Part shown: positions 28,195 through 36,029 of the stretch, one piece after another | How positions within the stretch are numbered: the stretch's first letter is position 1 | How the letters are laid out: each line of letters begins with the position of its first letter | Origin: Olleya marilimosa CAM030 | GTDB lineage: Bacteria > Bacteroidota > Bacteroidia > Flavobacteriales > Flavobacteriaceae | Assembly (NCBI RefSeq): GCF_000518485.1 | Contig: NZ_JADR01000001.1 | Coordinates: 372,001 to 436,000, forward strand | DNA: 64,000 bases | Reading direction: 5' to 3' | Notes under the pieces: generated by a model | Seen by the model: only the letters and a program-made list of their open reading frames with translations | Told to the model about the DNA's origin: nothing | The model's database searches: none | Made by a program: the position numbers and the translations under genes

Positions 28195-28848
28195 ATGAAA
28201 TTTTTTATTGATACTGCCAATTTAGACCAAATTAGAGACGCTCAGGATATGGGTATTTTAGATGGTGTGACTACTAATCCATCTTTAATGGCTAAAGAAG
28301 GTATTACAGGTCACGATAATATTATGAAACATTATGTTGACATTTGCAATATTGTGGATGGTGATGTGAGTGCAGAAGTAATATCTACTGACTTTGAAGG
28401 CATGGTAAGAGAAGGTGAGGCGCTTGCTGAATTACATGATCAAATCGTGGTTAAATTACCAATGATTAAAGATGGTGTTAAGGCTTGTAAATACTTTAGT
28501 GATAAAGGTATTAAAACTAATGTAACGTTAGTATTTTCTCCTGGTCAAGCATTATTAGCTGCTAAGGCTGGTGCAACTTATGTGTCACCTTTTATTGGAC
28601 GTTTGGATGATATCTCTACGGATGGTTTAAACCTGATTGCAGAAATCAGACATATTTTTGATAACTATGCTTTTGAAACTGAAATTTTAGCTGCATCTGT
28701 ACGTCACACAATGCACGTTATTGATTGTGCTAAATTAGGTGCAGATGTTATGACTGGTCCTTTAAGCTCTATTGAAGGTTTATTAAGACATCCTTTAACA
28801 GACAGCGGTTTAGCTAAGTTTTTAGAAGATTACAAAAAAGGAAACTAG
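28195..28848 (+). CDS. fsa: Transaldolase-like fructose-6-phosphate aldolase
   Basis: 217 residues, the short TalC/FSA subfamily. [31 protein letters not shown] is its standard start, and the Schiff-base lysine is in IVVKLPM (Lys87). A later SPFIGRLDD segment is the phosphate site. It either acts as transaldolase in the pentose phosphate pathway or as fructose-6-phosphate aldolase; sequence alone does not decide. Transcribed downstream of the 6S-like RNA and ended by a strong terminator. Confidence 0.92.
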   Translation: MKFFIDTANLDQIRDAQDMGILDGVTTNPSLMAKEGITGHDNIMKHYVDICNIVDGDVSAEVISTDFEGMVREGEALAELHDQIVVKLPMIKDGVKACKYFSDKGIKTNVTLVFSPGQALLAAKAGATYVSPFIGRLDDISTDGLNLIAEIRHIFDNYAFETEILAASVRHTMHVIDCAKLGADVMTGPLSSIEGLLRHPLTDSGLAKFLEDYKKGN

Positions 28849-28905
28849 TTATTAGTAACAGTAGTAATTAGTAAATTAACAAATACTGTTTTTAATATAT
28901 ATTAT

Positions 28906-28941
28906 AAAAAAAATCCCAAGATATTTACTTGGGATTTTTTT
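28906..28941. terminator. Terminator between fsa and the DUF2452 gene
   Basis: Arms AAAATCCCAAG / CTTGGGATTTT with flanking A and T runs, between convergent genes. Confidence 0.85.
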
Positions 28942-28942
28942 G

Positions 28943-29377
28943 TTATTGTAATTGTTGTGTTTTGTCGTCTTCTTGATCTGTCCTTTTCCAGATATGCTCT
29001 GAATTTAAATAAAAACTACCAACAAAATCAAAATTGCATTGGTCTGGAGAGATAATAGATAAAAAGGGTTGTCCATTTTTGTCTCTGTACAAATGATAGG
29101 TATCTCCAATTATTGGCTGAAAACTAAACTTAGCGTTATAGACTAGATTGTTGTATTCTAGCTCATCCATCATTTTTTCGTATTCAGCTTTTAGCTCTAA
29201 ATACTTAGCTTTAATTTGTTGGTTAGCTTTGTGTACGTTTTTGTTTTTCCAGGTGACGTTTTCTGTTACTTTTATAGCAGGAGCACCAACATTTGTAGCA
29301 TACGGTTTTAATGATGCATCGTATTTTTGTGTCTCTTGGTTAAAGACAATATTATCAGGTTTTTTAGTGTCTGACAT
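28943..29377 (-). CDS. DUF2452 family protein
   Basis: 144 residues from the MSDTKKP start at 29377; an in-frame Met at 29404 adds a basic stretch not usual for the family. Cytosolic, no signal. Conserved look: KPDNIVFNQETQKYDASLKPYATNVGAPAI, a helical middle (KANQQIKAKYLELKAEYEKMMDELEYN) and FSFQPIIGDTYHLYRDKNGQPFLSIISPDQ. The latter reads like a small beta-domain. Function of DUF2452 is unknown. Confidence 0.78.
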   Translation of the reverse strand: MSDTKKPDNIVFNQETQKYDASLKPYATNVGAPAIKVTENVTWKNKNVHKANQQIKAKYLELKAEYEKMMDELEYNNLVYNAKFSFQPIIGDTYHLYRDKNGQPFLSIISPDQCNFDFVGSFYLNSEHIWKRTDQEDDKTQQLQ

Positions 29378-29459
29378 TCTTTTTCTTTTTATGTAAAGAT
29401 ACAAAATACTAGATAGTTATTTGTGATTTAAACCAGTAGGTCTTCTTTTTAACCTAATT

Positions 29460-31040
29460 TTAAGAGCTACAAGATAGCATAGAACAGCCTACTTTATGTC
29501 TAGCCCATTCTGGTCGTTTTGCAAACCATTTTTGATGTTTAGGTTGCTCTGCATAAGGTTGTTTTAAAAGGTTATATAGCTCGTCAATTAATTTGTAATC
29601 TCCTTTGTTAGCATCGTCTATTGCTAATTGTGCCATGTAATTACGTAACACATATTTTGGGTTTACTTTGTTCATGTTTTCTTTTTTCGCTTTCGCGGAA
29701 ATTGACTCGCGTTGTAAACGGTCTGCATAACTATTAAACCATAAGTTCCATCTGTCTTTTATAGCTTCGGTTACAGATTTTATGTCGTAAAAAGACTCAC
29801 GAATAATTTGTAATCCGTTAGTAGGAGTAGTGCTATTGAAATCTGATAGGTTACGGAAAAAGATAGTCATATCTGTTTCTGCTAACTGTAAACAATCTTC
29901 TAGTTCCTGAATAAGGTTGGCATCTAGTTGTTCTTTGGATGACAATCCAATTTTACTACGCATCATTTTTAAGTGTTTGATGTCTTTTTGTTCGGCATAA
30001 TTAGCCAAAACAGCTTCTAAACCTTCTGCTTCTTCAATTAATGGGTATAATGCGTTTGCTAATTGGTACAAATTCCAAAGTACAATGTCAGGTTGTGTAC
30101 CAAATTGATAACGCTTGTTTTGTCTGTCTGTCGTATTTGGTGTCCAACCAGGCTCATAACCTTCTAACCAGCCATAAGGTCCATAATCTATGGTTAATCC
30201 TAAAATGGATAAATTATCAGTATTCATTACACCATGCACAAAACCAACACGTTGCCAATGAATAACCATGTCTAAACTACGTGTAGCAACATCGTTAAAA
30301 AACTGAACGTAGGTTTGTTTGTTTATTTCTGCTTTTGTGTTAGCAGTAACAAGATGAGAAAAATGAGAGTTTATAGTGTAATCTACAAGTGTTTTTAAAG
30401 TTGATAAATCGTTACGAGAGGCATGTATCTCATAACTACCAAAGCGTAAAAAACTAGGAGATACTCTGGTGACGATAGCACCTTTTTCGTAAGCCGGATT
30501 GCCATTATACATCACATCACGTAAGACTTGGTCTCCGGATAACGCTAAGCTTAAAGCACGAGTGGTTGGTACACCTAAATGATACATAGCTTCGCTACAT
30601 AAATACTCTCTAACAGAACTTCTTAAAACTGCTAAACCATCTGCTGTTCTAGAATAAGGGGTTTCTCCAGCGCCTTTTAATTGTAATTTCCAATTTTGAT
30701 TATTGTGTTGGGCTTCAAATAAATTAATAGCACGTCCATCACCTAATTGTCCAGCCCAATGTCCAAATTGATGACCACCATAACACATGGCGTATGGCGT
30801 GGTGCCTTCCAATACAGTATTACCTGAAAACACGTTTAAAAACTGTTTTGTTTTAGCATCGTTTTCTGACAAACCTAAGGTGTCCAACATCTCTGGAGAA
30901 ACGTGTACTATTTTAGGATTAGCAGTTGGTTTTGGTATTACAAAACTATAGCAGGCTTTAGTGACTTGACGTCTACTATTGTCTGTTATTGGATCTGCGG
31001 GAAGTTGTGAGGTAAATGTATTTTTTATGTTCAGTTTCAT
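29460..31040 (-). CDS. selO: Protein adenylyltransferase SelO (YdiU)
   Basis: Pseudokinase-fold enzyme that transfers AMP to protein Ser/Thr/Tyr residues, known for redox-stress roles. 526 residues. Signatures: AMCYGGHQFGHWAGQLGDGRA, LQLKGAGETPYSRTADG, RALSLALSGD, FVHGVMNTDNLSILGLTIDYGP (catalytic loop) and the C-terminal GCSMLSCSS. Residues near the C-terminus (ESISAKAKKE) are encoded by a copy of the dispersed palindrome. It has its own -7 element (31065-31058, minus), so it need not depend on the upstream patatin gene. Confidence 0.94.
   Translation of the reverse strand: MKLNIKNTFTSQLPADPITDNSRRQVTKACYSFVIPKPTANPKIVHVSPEMLDTLGLSENDAKTKQFLNVFSGNTVLEGTTPYAMCYGGHQFGHWAGQLGDGRAINLFEAQHNNQNWKLQLKGAGETPYSRTADGLAVLRSSVREYLCSEAMYHLGVPTTRALSLALSGDQVLRDVMYNGNPAYEKGAIVTRVSPSFLRFGSYEIHASRNDLSTLKTLVDYTINSHFSHLVTANTKAEINKQTYVQFFNDVATRSLDMVIHWQRVGFVHGVMNTDNLSILGLTIDYGPYGWLEGYEPGWTPNTTDRQNKRYQFGTQPDIVLWNLYQLANALYPLIEEAEGLEAVLANYAEQKDIKHLKMMRSKIGLSSKEQLDANLIQELEDCLQLAETDMTIFFRNLSDFNSTTPTNGLQIIRESFYDIKSVTEAIKDRWNLWFNSYADRLQRESISAKAKKENMNKVNPKYVLRNYMAQLAIDDANKGDYKLIDELYNLLKQPYAEQPKHQKWFAKRPEWARHKVGCSMLSCSS
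29684..29702. repeat. Dispersed palindrome, copy 4, inside selO
   Basis: TTTTCGCTTTCGCGGAAAT within the coding region, read in frame as ISAKAK on the minus strand. Confidence 0.7.
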
Positions 31041-31057
31041 GTAAAGCCTTTATATAA

Positions 31058-31065
31058 CAAAGATA
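31058..31065 (-). promoter_or_regulatory. -7 element of selO
   Basis: Minus strand TATCTTTG, about 18 bases before the selO start. No FNR-like box at the 29.5-bp position. Confidence 0.5.
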
Positions 31066-31124
31066 CGTAATTGCTTGTCATAATAAGAGTCTTGCATCTT
31101 GGGGAATGTTTACTAATTACATAA

Positions 31125-31886
31125 TTAAGTATTAGTCTGATTCTCTTTTAAGGCTGCTTTCATGCTGTCGTAACCAATTTTATAAATAGCATCGATATTT
31201 CTTTTATCAAAAAGCGCAAACTGACTTAAGGCATGAGGTGCCACTAAAATATCACAATCGGAAAACTTTTGTATATCAGCTTGTACTGCACCAATAGTAA
31301 TGGAGCGTTCAATAATATTATGAAAATGTTTTAATTGCGCTTGTGTTTTGGTTTTGTATAAGTTTAAATAAACACCAATGACTTGATCGCAGTCTTTTTG
31401 TAATAGCTCTACAGGAAAGTTATTTAACACACCACCATCTACATATAATCCTTGTTTCATTTTTATTGGCGAAAACAATCCTGGGAAAGAGGCAGATGCT
31501 AGTACTGGTTTAATTAACTCTCCATCTGTAAACACCTCTGAATCGCCACTTAAAATATTAGTAGCAGTTATAAAAAGTTTTTTGTTTAATGCCCTAAAAT
31601 TATCTTCAGGAAACTGTTTTTTAAAGTAGTTATAATATTTTTCGGCATCAATAAATCCTGGTTTACTAACAGCAAATTTTCTGTAATTAAAAAGCTGTGT
31701 TGTTTTTAAAAAGTCCAACATTTTTTCGCAAGAAAAACCATAAGCATACAATGCGCCAATAATTGCACCAGCACTAGCACCTGCTATATGTGTTGGGAAA
31801 ATGTTGTGTTCTTCTAACGCTTTTATGGCGCCAATATGTGCTGCGCCACGCATACCACCACCAGAAAGGACTAAGCCTATATTCAT
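31125..31886 (-). CDS. Patatin-like phospholipase
   Basis: 253 residues, cytosolic. The oxyanion hole GGGMRG (9-14), nucleophile elbow GASAG (36-40, Ser38) and catalytic Asp in YVDGGVLNNF (Asp150) are all present, so the Ser-Asp dyad is intact. It hydrolyses lipid acyl chains. The start is 7 bases after the stop of the universal stress protein gene, so it is the second gene of that operon and under the FNR-like box at 32789-32800. Confidence 0.92.
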   Translation of the reverse strand: MNIGLVLSGGGMRGAAHIGAIKALEEHNIFPTHIAGASAGAIIGALYAYGFSCEKMLDFLKTTQLFNYRKFAVSKPGFIDAEKYYNYFKKQFPEDNFRALNKKLFITATNILSGDSEVFTDGELIKPVLASASFPGLFSPIKMKQGLYVDGGVLNNFPVELLQKDCDQVIGVYLNLYKTKTQAQLKHFHNIIERSITIGAVQADIQKFSDCDILVAPHALSQFALFDKRNIDAIYKIGYDSMKAALKENQTNT

Positions 31887-31893
31887 GTTTTAA

Positions 31894-32736
31894 TTATTCG
31901 TGAAGCACTAAAAAAGGTACGTCTGTTTGATAACTTATGTTTTCCACTTTGCTATGAAAAAGTATTTGCTGAAAATAATTAAGATTTTTAGCAACCATTG
32001 CAATTATATCTATGTTATTATCTTGTACAAAAGATTGTATAGCTGCTTCAATTTTTGTATTAGTAAGGTAATGAAAATTATGCTTATTAGCACTAAAGTA
32101 ATCTGCAACAAACTCTTTATTTTTTTCTTGATCACTATTTAAATCTGAGTTTTTCTTTGCAATATGCAAAACCCTTAATGTGGCCTCAAATTGTTCTAAA
32201 ATGTCAACTATTGGATGTAAAGTTGTTATGCCATAAAACTGCAAAAAATCTGTAGGAAAGGCCACTTGACGTATGTTTTTAAATTTAGCATTTTCAGGAA
32301 CTACCAAAGTATTGCATTTTACTTTAGTTATTATATCTGCTGTATTGCTACCTAAAATTAGTTTTTCTAATCCAGTAGCACCTTTAGTACCCATGACTAT
32401 AAGATCTATCTTTTTTTCTAAGACCTGCTTTCTAATTGCATCTATAAAAAAATCGGCTTCGTTAATTGTGTAAAAGGCGTGATTTGAATTGTTTGGGAAT
32501 TGTAATGCTATTTTTTTTAAAAGTGATGTTAATTGTTTTTTAGCAGCAACAGTATAAGTGTCTTCAATAACTGCTGAATTGATGTTATAATCTAATGTAT
32601 TTACAGAAATTTCTGATAATCTGTTAACATGCATTAAATAGAATGTACATGGTGTGTTTGCACAAAATTTAATAGCATATTCAATAGCGTTCCAAGAGTT
32701 TTTAGAAAAATCTGTAGGTAATAATATAGATTTCAT
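31894..32736 (-). CDS. Universal stress protein, tandem Usp domains
   Basis: 280 residues. The N-terminal Usp domain starts KSILLPTDFSKNSWNAIEYAI and has the ATP-binding signature IVMGTKGATGLEKLILGSNTADI near 115-137. The second domain (about 150-280) has no clear G-2x-G-9x-G motif, so only the first is likely to bind nucleotide. Universal stress proteins rise under starvation or oxygen limitation. The gene is preceded by an FNR/CRP-like box and forms an operon with the patatin gene. Confidence 0.88.
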   Translation of the reverse strand: MKSILLPTDFSKNSWNAIEYAIKFCANTPCTFYLMHVNRLSEISVNTLDYNINSAVIEDTYTVAAKKQLTSLLKKIALQFPNNSNHAFYTINEADFFIDAIRKQVLEKKIDLIVMGTKGATGLEKLILGSNTADIITKVKCNTLVVPENAKFKNIRQVAFPTDFLQFYGITTLHPIVDILEQFEATLRVLHIAKKNSDLNSDQEKNKEFVADYFSANKHNFHYLTNTKIEAAIQSFVQDNNIDIIAMVAKNLNYFQQILFHSKVENISYQTDVPFLVLHE

Positions 32737-32757
32737 TTAATTTTTATCTTATAAAAA

Positions 32758-32800
32758 CAAATCTATACGTAACATGTGTTTTAAAAAATGATAAAAATCA
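32758..32800 (-). promoter_or_regulatory. usp-patatin promoter with FNR-like box (TGAT-N4-ATCA) and -7 TAGATTTG
   Basis: Box at 32789-32800 (centre 32794.5). The -7 TAGATTTG on the minus strand occupies 32765-32758. Centre to first base of the -7 is 29.5 bp. No -33 TTG at the standard spacing, as expected of an activator-dependent promoter. Confidence 0.75.
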
Positions 32801-32823
32801 TATAGTCTTTAATTAAAGTGTAA

Positions 32824-33873
32824 TTAATTAACTTCCTTAAGTTTCTCTACATCAATTATTTTAATATTACGACCTTCAATTTCTATTAAACCTTGTTTTT
32901 TGAAACTAGAAATAGTCCTAATTAAAGTTTCAGTTGCAATACCAGCAACACTAGCTAAATCATTTCTAGAGATTTTAATGGGCTCTTTAGGTTTGCAATT
33001 TAGTTTCTCTGCAAATTTTAAAATGGTAGTGGCTGTTTTTTTATATACCGAACTGTAAGCCATTTCTAATAATTGATTTTTAACTCCAGATAGATCATCT
33101 GTTAATAGTTGTATTAGCTCTAATGTTAATTTGTGATTGGTGTTTAAAATATTGGTTAATTCATTTTTAGATAGCCCAACTAAATCGGTGTCACTAATTG
33201 TTGTTGCTGTTTCTTGATAAGGAATGTTTTGGGTAAAGGAGGTATAACCAAACAAATCATCTTCTTTATGTAAAGCGGTTGTTAACTCTTTACCTTTTTC
33301 GTCTAATTTGTGACATTTTACTATACCTTTAAGTATTAGATAAATATAATTAGAGTTTTGACCTTCTTTATAAATGTTTTCGTCTTTACCGTAGTTAAAG
33401 ACTTCACCATTATCATCAAAAAAGTTTTTTAAGTCATTTAAATTTCTTAGCGTATCTGTATTATCTTCTTCAAGGTTTTTTTTATCACGTCTGTCCTTTA
33501 AAATTGCAGCTTTTGCTAATCTACTTTCAATAGCACTAATAATTTCGTCTTCGCTAAACGGTTTTGTAATATAATCGTCAGCACCTAAATCCATACCTTT
33601 TCTAACATCTTGTCTTTCGGTTTTTGCAGACAAAAATATAAACGGAATATGCATTGTGCTTTCTTGTTTTGCTAAGCCTTCTAGTACACCATAACCATCT
33701 AATTCTGGCATCATTATATCACAGATAATAATATCAGGATTGGTAGATAAAGCAGCATTTAATCCTAACTTTCCGTTTGATGCGGTTGTTACGTGATAGT
33801 CGGAAAGTTCTAAAAGCTCTTTAGTGTTTTCTCTTAAAACTGCGTCATCTTCAATTAAAAGTATGGTTTTCAT
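32824..33873 (-). CDS. Response regulator with receiver, cyclic-nucleotide-type and CRP/FNR helix-turn-helix domains
   Basis: 349 residues. Receiver domain 1-120 with phospho-acceptor Asp52 (IIICDIMMPELDG), Ser82 and Lys104. Domain 2 (about 150-265) is a CRP-type effector barrel (IYKEGQNSNYIYLILKGIVKCHKL). The C-terminal HTH (about 300-335, SRNDLASVAGIATETLIRTISSFKKQG) has Glu315 and Arg319 in the FNR E-xxx-R spacing (FNR Glu209, Arg213), while FNR Ser212 is replaced by Ile. No N-terminal Cys cluster, so no Fe-S sensing. Its ATG overlaps the kinase stop by one base (TAATG), so the pair is translationally coupled. Likely binds the TGAT-N4-ATCA boxes nearby. Confidence 0.9.
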   Translation of the reverse strand: MKTILLIEDDAVLRENTKELLELSDYHVTTASNGKLGLNAALSTNPDIIICDIMMPELDGYGVLEGLAKQESTMHIPFIFLSAKTERQDVRKGMDLGADDYITKPFSEDEIISAIESRLAKAAILKDRRDKKNLEEDNTDTLRNLNDLKNFFDDNGEVFNYGKDENIYKEGQNSNYIYLILKGIVKCHKLDEKGKELTTALHKEDDLFGYTSFTQNIPYQETATTISDTDLVGLSKNELTNILNTNHKLTLELIQLLTDDLSGVKNQLLEMAYSSVYKKTATTILKFAEKLNCKPKEPIKISRNDLASVAGIATETLIRTISSFKKQGLIEIEGRNIKIIDVEKLKEVN

Positions 33874-35009
33874 TAGTTTGGTTTGTTTGGTATAGTAATA
33901 GTAAAAGTAGAACCTACGTTTTCAATACTTTTAAAACTTATTGTTCCACCTAAATTTTCAATATGTGTTTTAACAATGTTTAATCCAATTCCTGTCCCTT
34001 GGTTTAACAGTGCGTTTTCGGCTCTAAAATAACGATTAAAAATATTTTTTTGATCGTTTTCTGGAATACCAATTCCGTTATCAATAATTGTAAAAGTGGT
34101 ATTGATTTGATCTTGTTGGACTTTTAATTGGATGGTTGTGTTTTCAGGCGAGTATTTTATTGCATTATGTACAAGGTTTGACAATGCTAATTCAATTGTT
34201 TTTTCGTCTTGAATTAAGGATATATCGTCTATGTTTTCTGGATAATTTATTTTTTGTCCTTCTTTTAAAAGCATATTTGCGTTATAAATAACTTCATTTA
34301 TGACCTTACTTAATCTAAACTCTGTAAACTTATAATTTACTTTACCAGATTCTAATTTTTCAACAGATAAAAAGTCGTTTAAAATATTATTTAAATACTG
34401 TACTTTACTGTTTATGGTATTAATATGCTTATCACGTTTATCCTGTTGCTCTGCTAATTTATATTTGCTTAGAAGGATTGAAGAGGTTAAAATACCAGTT
34501 AAAGGTGTTTTAAATTCATGCGAGACTAACGACAAAAATTTTGTTTTTAAATCGTTTAGTTCCTTTTCAATTGCTAATGCTTCGGTAAGCTGTTTAGTGC
34601 GCTCTATAACTGTTTTTTCAAGTTTATCTGTATAATTTTTTCGTTCTGTAATATCTATAGCCAAAGCCATTACATACTTTTTATTCGAAACATTAAATGG
34701 GTTTAAACCGACTTCAATAGGAAAAGTATTACCATCTTTTCGTGCACCATATAGCTCACGTCCTTTGCCCATTGTACGTTTTTCGCTGTTTTTGTAATAC
34801 GTGTCAAATTGGTGTCCATGACCTTTATGGTAGGTTTTGGGGATTAAAATCTCCAATGGTTTATTGTTTAATTCGTCTTTATCATAACCAAACATCTCTT
34901 CTGTAGAAGAGTTTACGGCTATAATTGTTTGGTTTTCATCGACTATCAAAATACCTTCAGATATGGCTTCAGATAGTATTTCAAAAACATCCTGATTAGT
35001 TTTTAGCAT
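33873..35009 (-). CDS. PAS-domain sensor histidine kinase
   Basis: 378 residues without TM helices, hence cytosolic. PAS domain 10-122, then a short coiled stretch, HisKA with phospho-acceptor His164 (SHEFKTPL), and HATPase with N box NAIKYS (Asn282), G1 DNGIGIP (Asp310) and GTGIGLNI. The PAS region resembles FixL: if aligned without gaps, His64 and Arg84 (20 apart, as FixL His200 and Arg220) fall on the haem-contact positions, though many non-haem PAS domains share this look. Partner is the REC-CRP regulator that follows immediately. Confidence 0.9.
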   Translation of the reverse strand: MLKTNQDVFEILSEAISEGILIVDENQTIIAVNSSTEEMFGYDKDELNNKPLEILIPKTYHKGHGHQFDTYYKNSEKRTMGKGRELYGARKDGNTFPIEVGLNPFNVSNKKYVMALAIDITERKNYTDKLEKTVIERTKQLTEALAIEKELNDLKTKFLSLVSHEFKTPLTGILTSSILLSKYKLAEQQDKRDKHINTINSKVQYLNNILNDFLSVEKLESGKVNYKFTEFRLSKVINEVIYNANMLLKEGQKINYPENIDDISLIQDEKTIELALSNLVHNAIKYSPENTTIQLKVQQDQINTTFTIIDNGIGIPENDQKNIFNRYFRAENALLNQGTGIGLNIVKTHIENLGGTISFKSIENVGSTFTITIPNKPN

Positions 35010-35047
35010 ATAGTGTTTAAAACGATATTATATTAAGAATAAAATTA

Positions 35048-35090
35048 CAAAAAAAAGCGAGAGCACGCTGCCTTTTGCTGATTTATATCA
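35048..35090 (-). promoter_or_regulatory. Possible divergent use of the 35079 box for the kinase operon
   Basis: From the box centre 35084.5, the minus-strand sequence 35055-35048 reads TTTTTTTG, one mismatch from TAnnTTTG, at the same 29.5-bp distance. A further TAATTTTA is at 35047-35040. This would make the box bidirectional; less certain than the plus-strand side. Confidence 0.4.
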
Positions 35091-35121
35091 TGAAATACGT
35101 TAAACATTCGGCTTAATTTTA
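35079..35121 (+). promoter_or_regulatory. FNR-like box (TGAT-TTAT-ATCA) and -7 TAATTTTA upstream of the TerB-like gene
   Basis: Box 35079-35090, -7 at 35114-35121; centre to -7 is 29.5 bp. Leader of about 13 bases to the start at 35140. Confidence 0.7.
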
Positions 35122-35139
35122 GGTATTATATTTTTTGAT

Positions 35140-35523
35140 ATGAAAAAGGAAGACCATGCAAATACAATGTTTTACCAAAATCTAGGTAAGTTATTTTATG
35201 CAATAGCCTGTGTAGATGGTATTATTGAAGTTGATGAAATAAACACCTTAAAAACAATGGTGGAAGAGGAGTGGAGTATTAATGAAGATGCATTAACCAT
35301 TTTGGACAGCTTTAATTGGTTGCACATGGATCAAGACTATGATTCTAATACGTGTTTTAATAGTTTTTTGAATTTTTTGAATATGAATAAATCATTATTT
35401 ACTGAAAACAGAAAAACACTAATACTAAAAACAGCAAATGCAATTGCTAGTAGTTTTTCTAATCGTAATAAATCTGAATTAATAATATTAGCGAGACTTG
35501 ATATGGAATTAAAAAAAATATGA
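35140..35523 (+). CDS. TerB-like small protein
   Basis: 127 residues, all helical by pattern, no signal peptide. The segment LGKLFYAIACVDGIIEVDEINTLKTMVEE matches the start of TerB/DjlA-type domains (A..DG.i...E). TerB-like domains bind metals or lipids at the membrane surface in stress systems; a specific role here is unknown. It has an FNR-like box in its promoter. Its TGA overlaps the ATG of the degraded gene behind it (ATGA). Confidence 0.65.
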   Translation: MKKEDHANTMFYQNLGKLFYAIACVDGIIEVDEINTLKTMVEEEWSINEDALTILDSFNWLHMDQDYDSNTCFNSFLNFLNMNKSLFTENRKTLILKTANAIASSFSNRNKSELIILARLDMELKKI

Positions 35524-35735
35524 AAAACCATCTTTTAATTATAGCTGTTTTATCACTATAGACTTGTCAAACTAAAACAGATAAAATCCAACCAACAGAG
35601 CAAAATTTAACTCAATCTGTATACACGTCTGTAATTATCCAACCAGATGGTTTATACCAAGTTAAAGGCTAAAAAAAGATTAGAGTTTTGCAAAACGTAC
35701 AGACAGGATTATCACCATGGAGGATGGTAGGATAA
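35520..35735 (+). pseudogene. Remnant of a lipoprotein, probably an RND-efflux adaptor (HlyD/MFP type)
   Basis: An ATG at 35520 opens MKNHLLIIAVLSL, then an in-frame TAG (35559), then TCQTKTDKIQPTEQNLTQSVYTSV...DGLYQVKG up to a TAA (35670), and after it KKIRVLQNVQTGLSPWRMVG to a TAA (35733), all in one frame. The first part looks like the lipoprotein signal and N-terminus of Bacteroidota RND membrane-fusion proteins (SVYASG.V..-like). The last part looks like their C-terminal K-R-V-x-x-G-L-x-x-G strand. I infer a gene reduced by a large internal deletion and point mutations. No functional product expected. Confidence 0.5.
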
Positions 35736-35761
35736 TTAGCTAATTATTAACTCCTTAAAAC

Positions 35762-35804
35762 TGATTTTAATCATATTATTCTTGTAACTTTAAAAGTAAA
35801 TTTA
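35762..35804 (+). promoter_or_regulatory. FNR-like box (TGAT-TTTA-ATCA) and -7 TAAATTTA of the cbpA operon
   Basis: Box 35762-35773 (centre 35767.5), -7 at 35797-35804, again 29.5 bp apart. Leader to the first gene about 19 bases. Confidence 0.7.
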
Positions 35805-35828
35805 TAATAATTAAACAGGTGTAGGATT

Positions 35829-36029
35829 ATGAAAACAGAACAAGAGTTATTACAACAAATTACTGAGTTAACTTATAAAATTGAGACAGATTATCCAGAA
35901 TTGTATGAATTACTATTAGAAGACCCAAGTACAATTCCCTCCATGGAACATCCAAAAATAAACCCTAAAGTTTTACAAGATTATTTGAACACTTTAAAAC
36001 AGCATATTGAACATCATAAAACAAAATAA
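35829..36029 (+). CDS. Small helical protein upstream of cbpA
   Basis: 66 residues, not recognised. MKTEQELLQQITELTYKIETDYPELYELLLEDPSTIPS suggests a helical hairpin, followed by a C-terminal helix (KVLQDYLNTLKQHIEHHKTK). No Cys, no signal peptide. Its stop is directly followed by the cbpA ATG (TAAATG), so it is the first gene of the chaperone operon and likely works with CbpA/CbpM. It is well placed but too short for a family call. Confidence 0.7.
   Translation: MKTEQELLQQITELTYKIETDYPELYELLLEDPSTIPSMEHPKINPKVLQDYLNTLKQHIEHHKTK

Noticed and set aside
27951-28220. 89-residue minus-strand frame across the 6S-like RNA
   Set aside because: It spans the structured RNA, its promoter and the start of fsa; no plausible ribosome site or protein feature.
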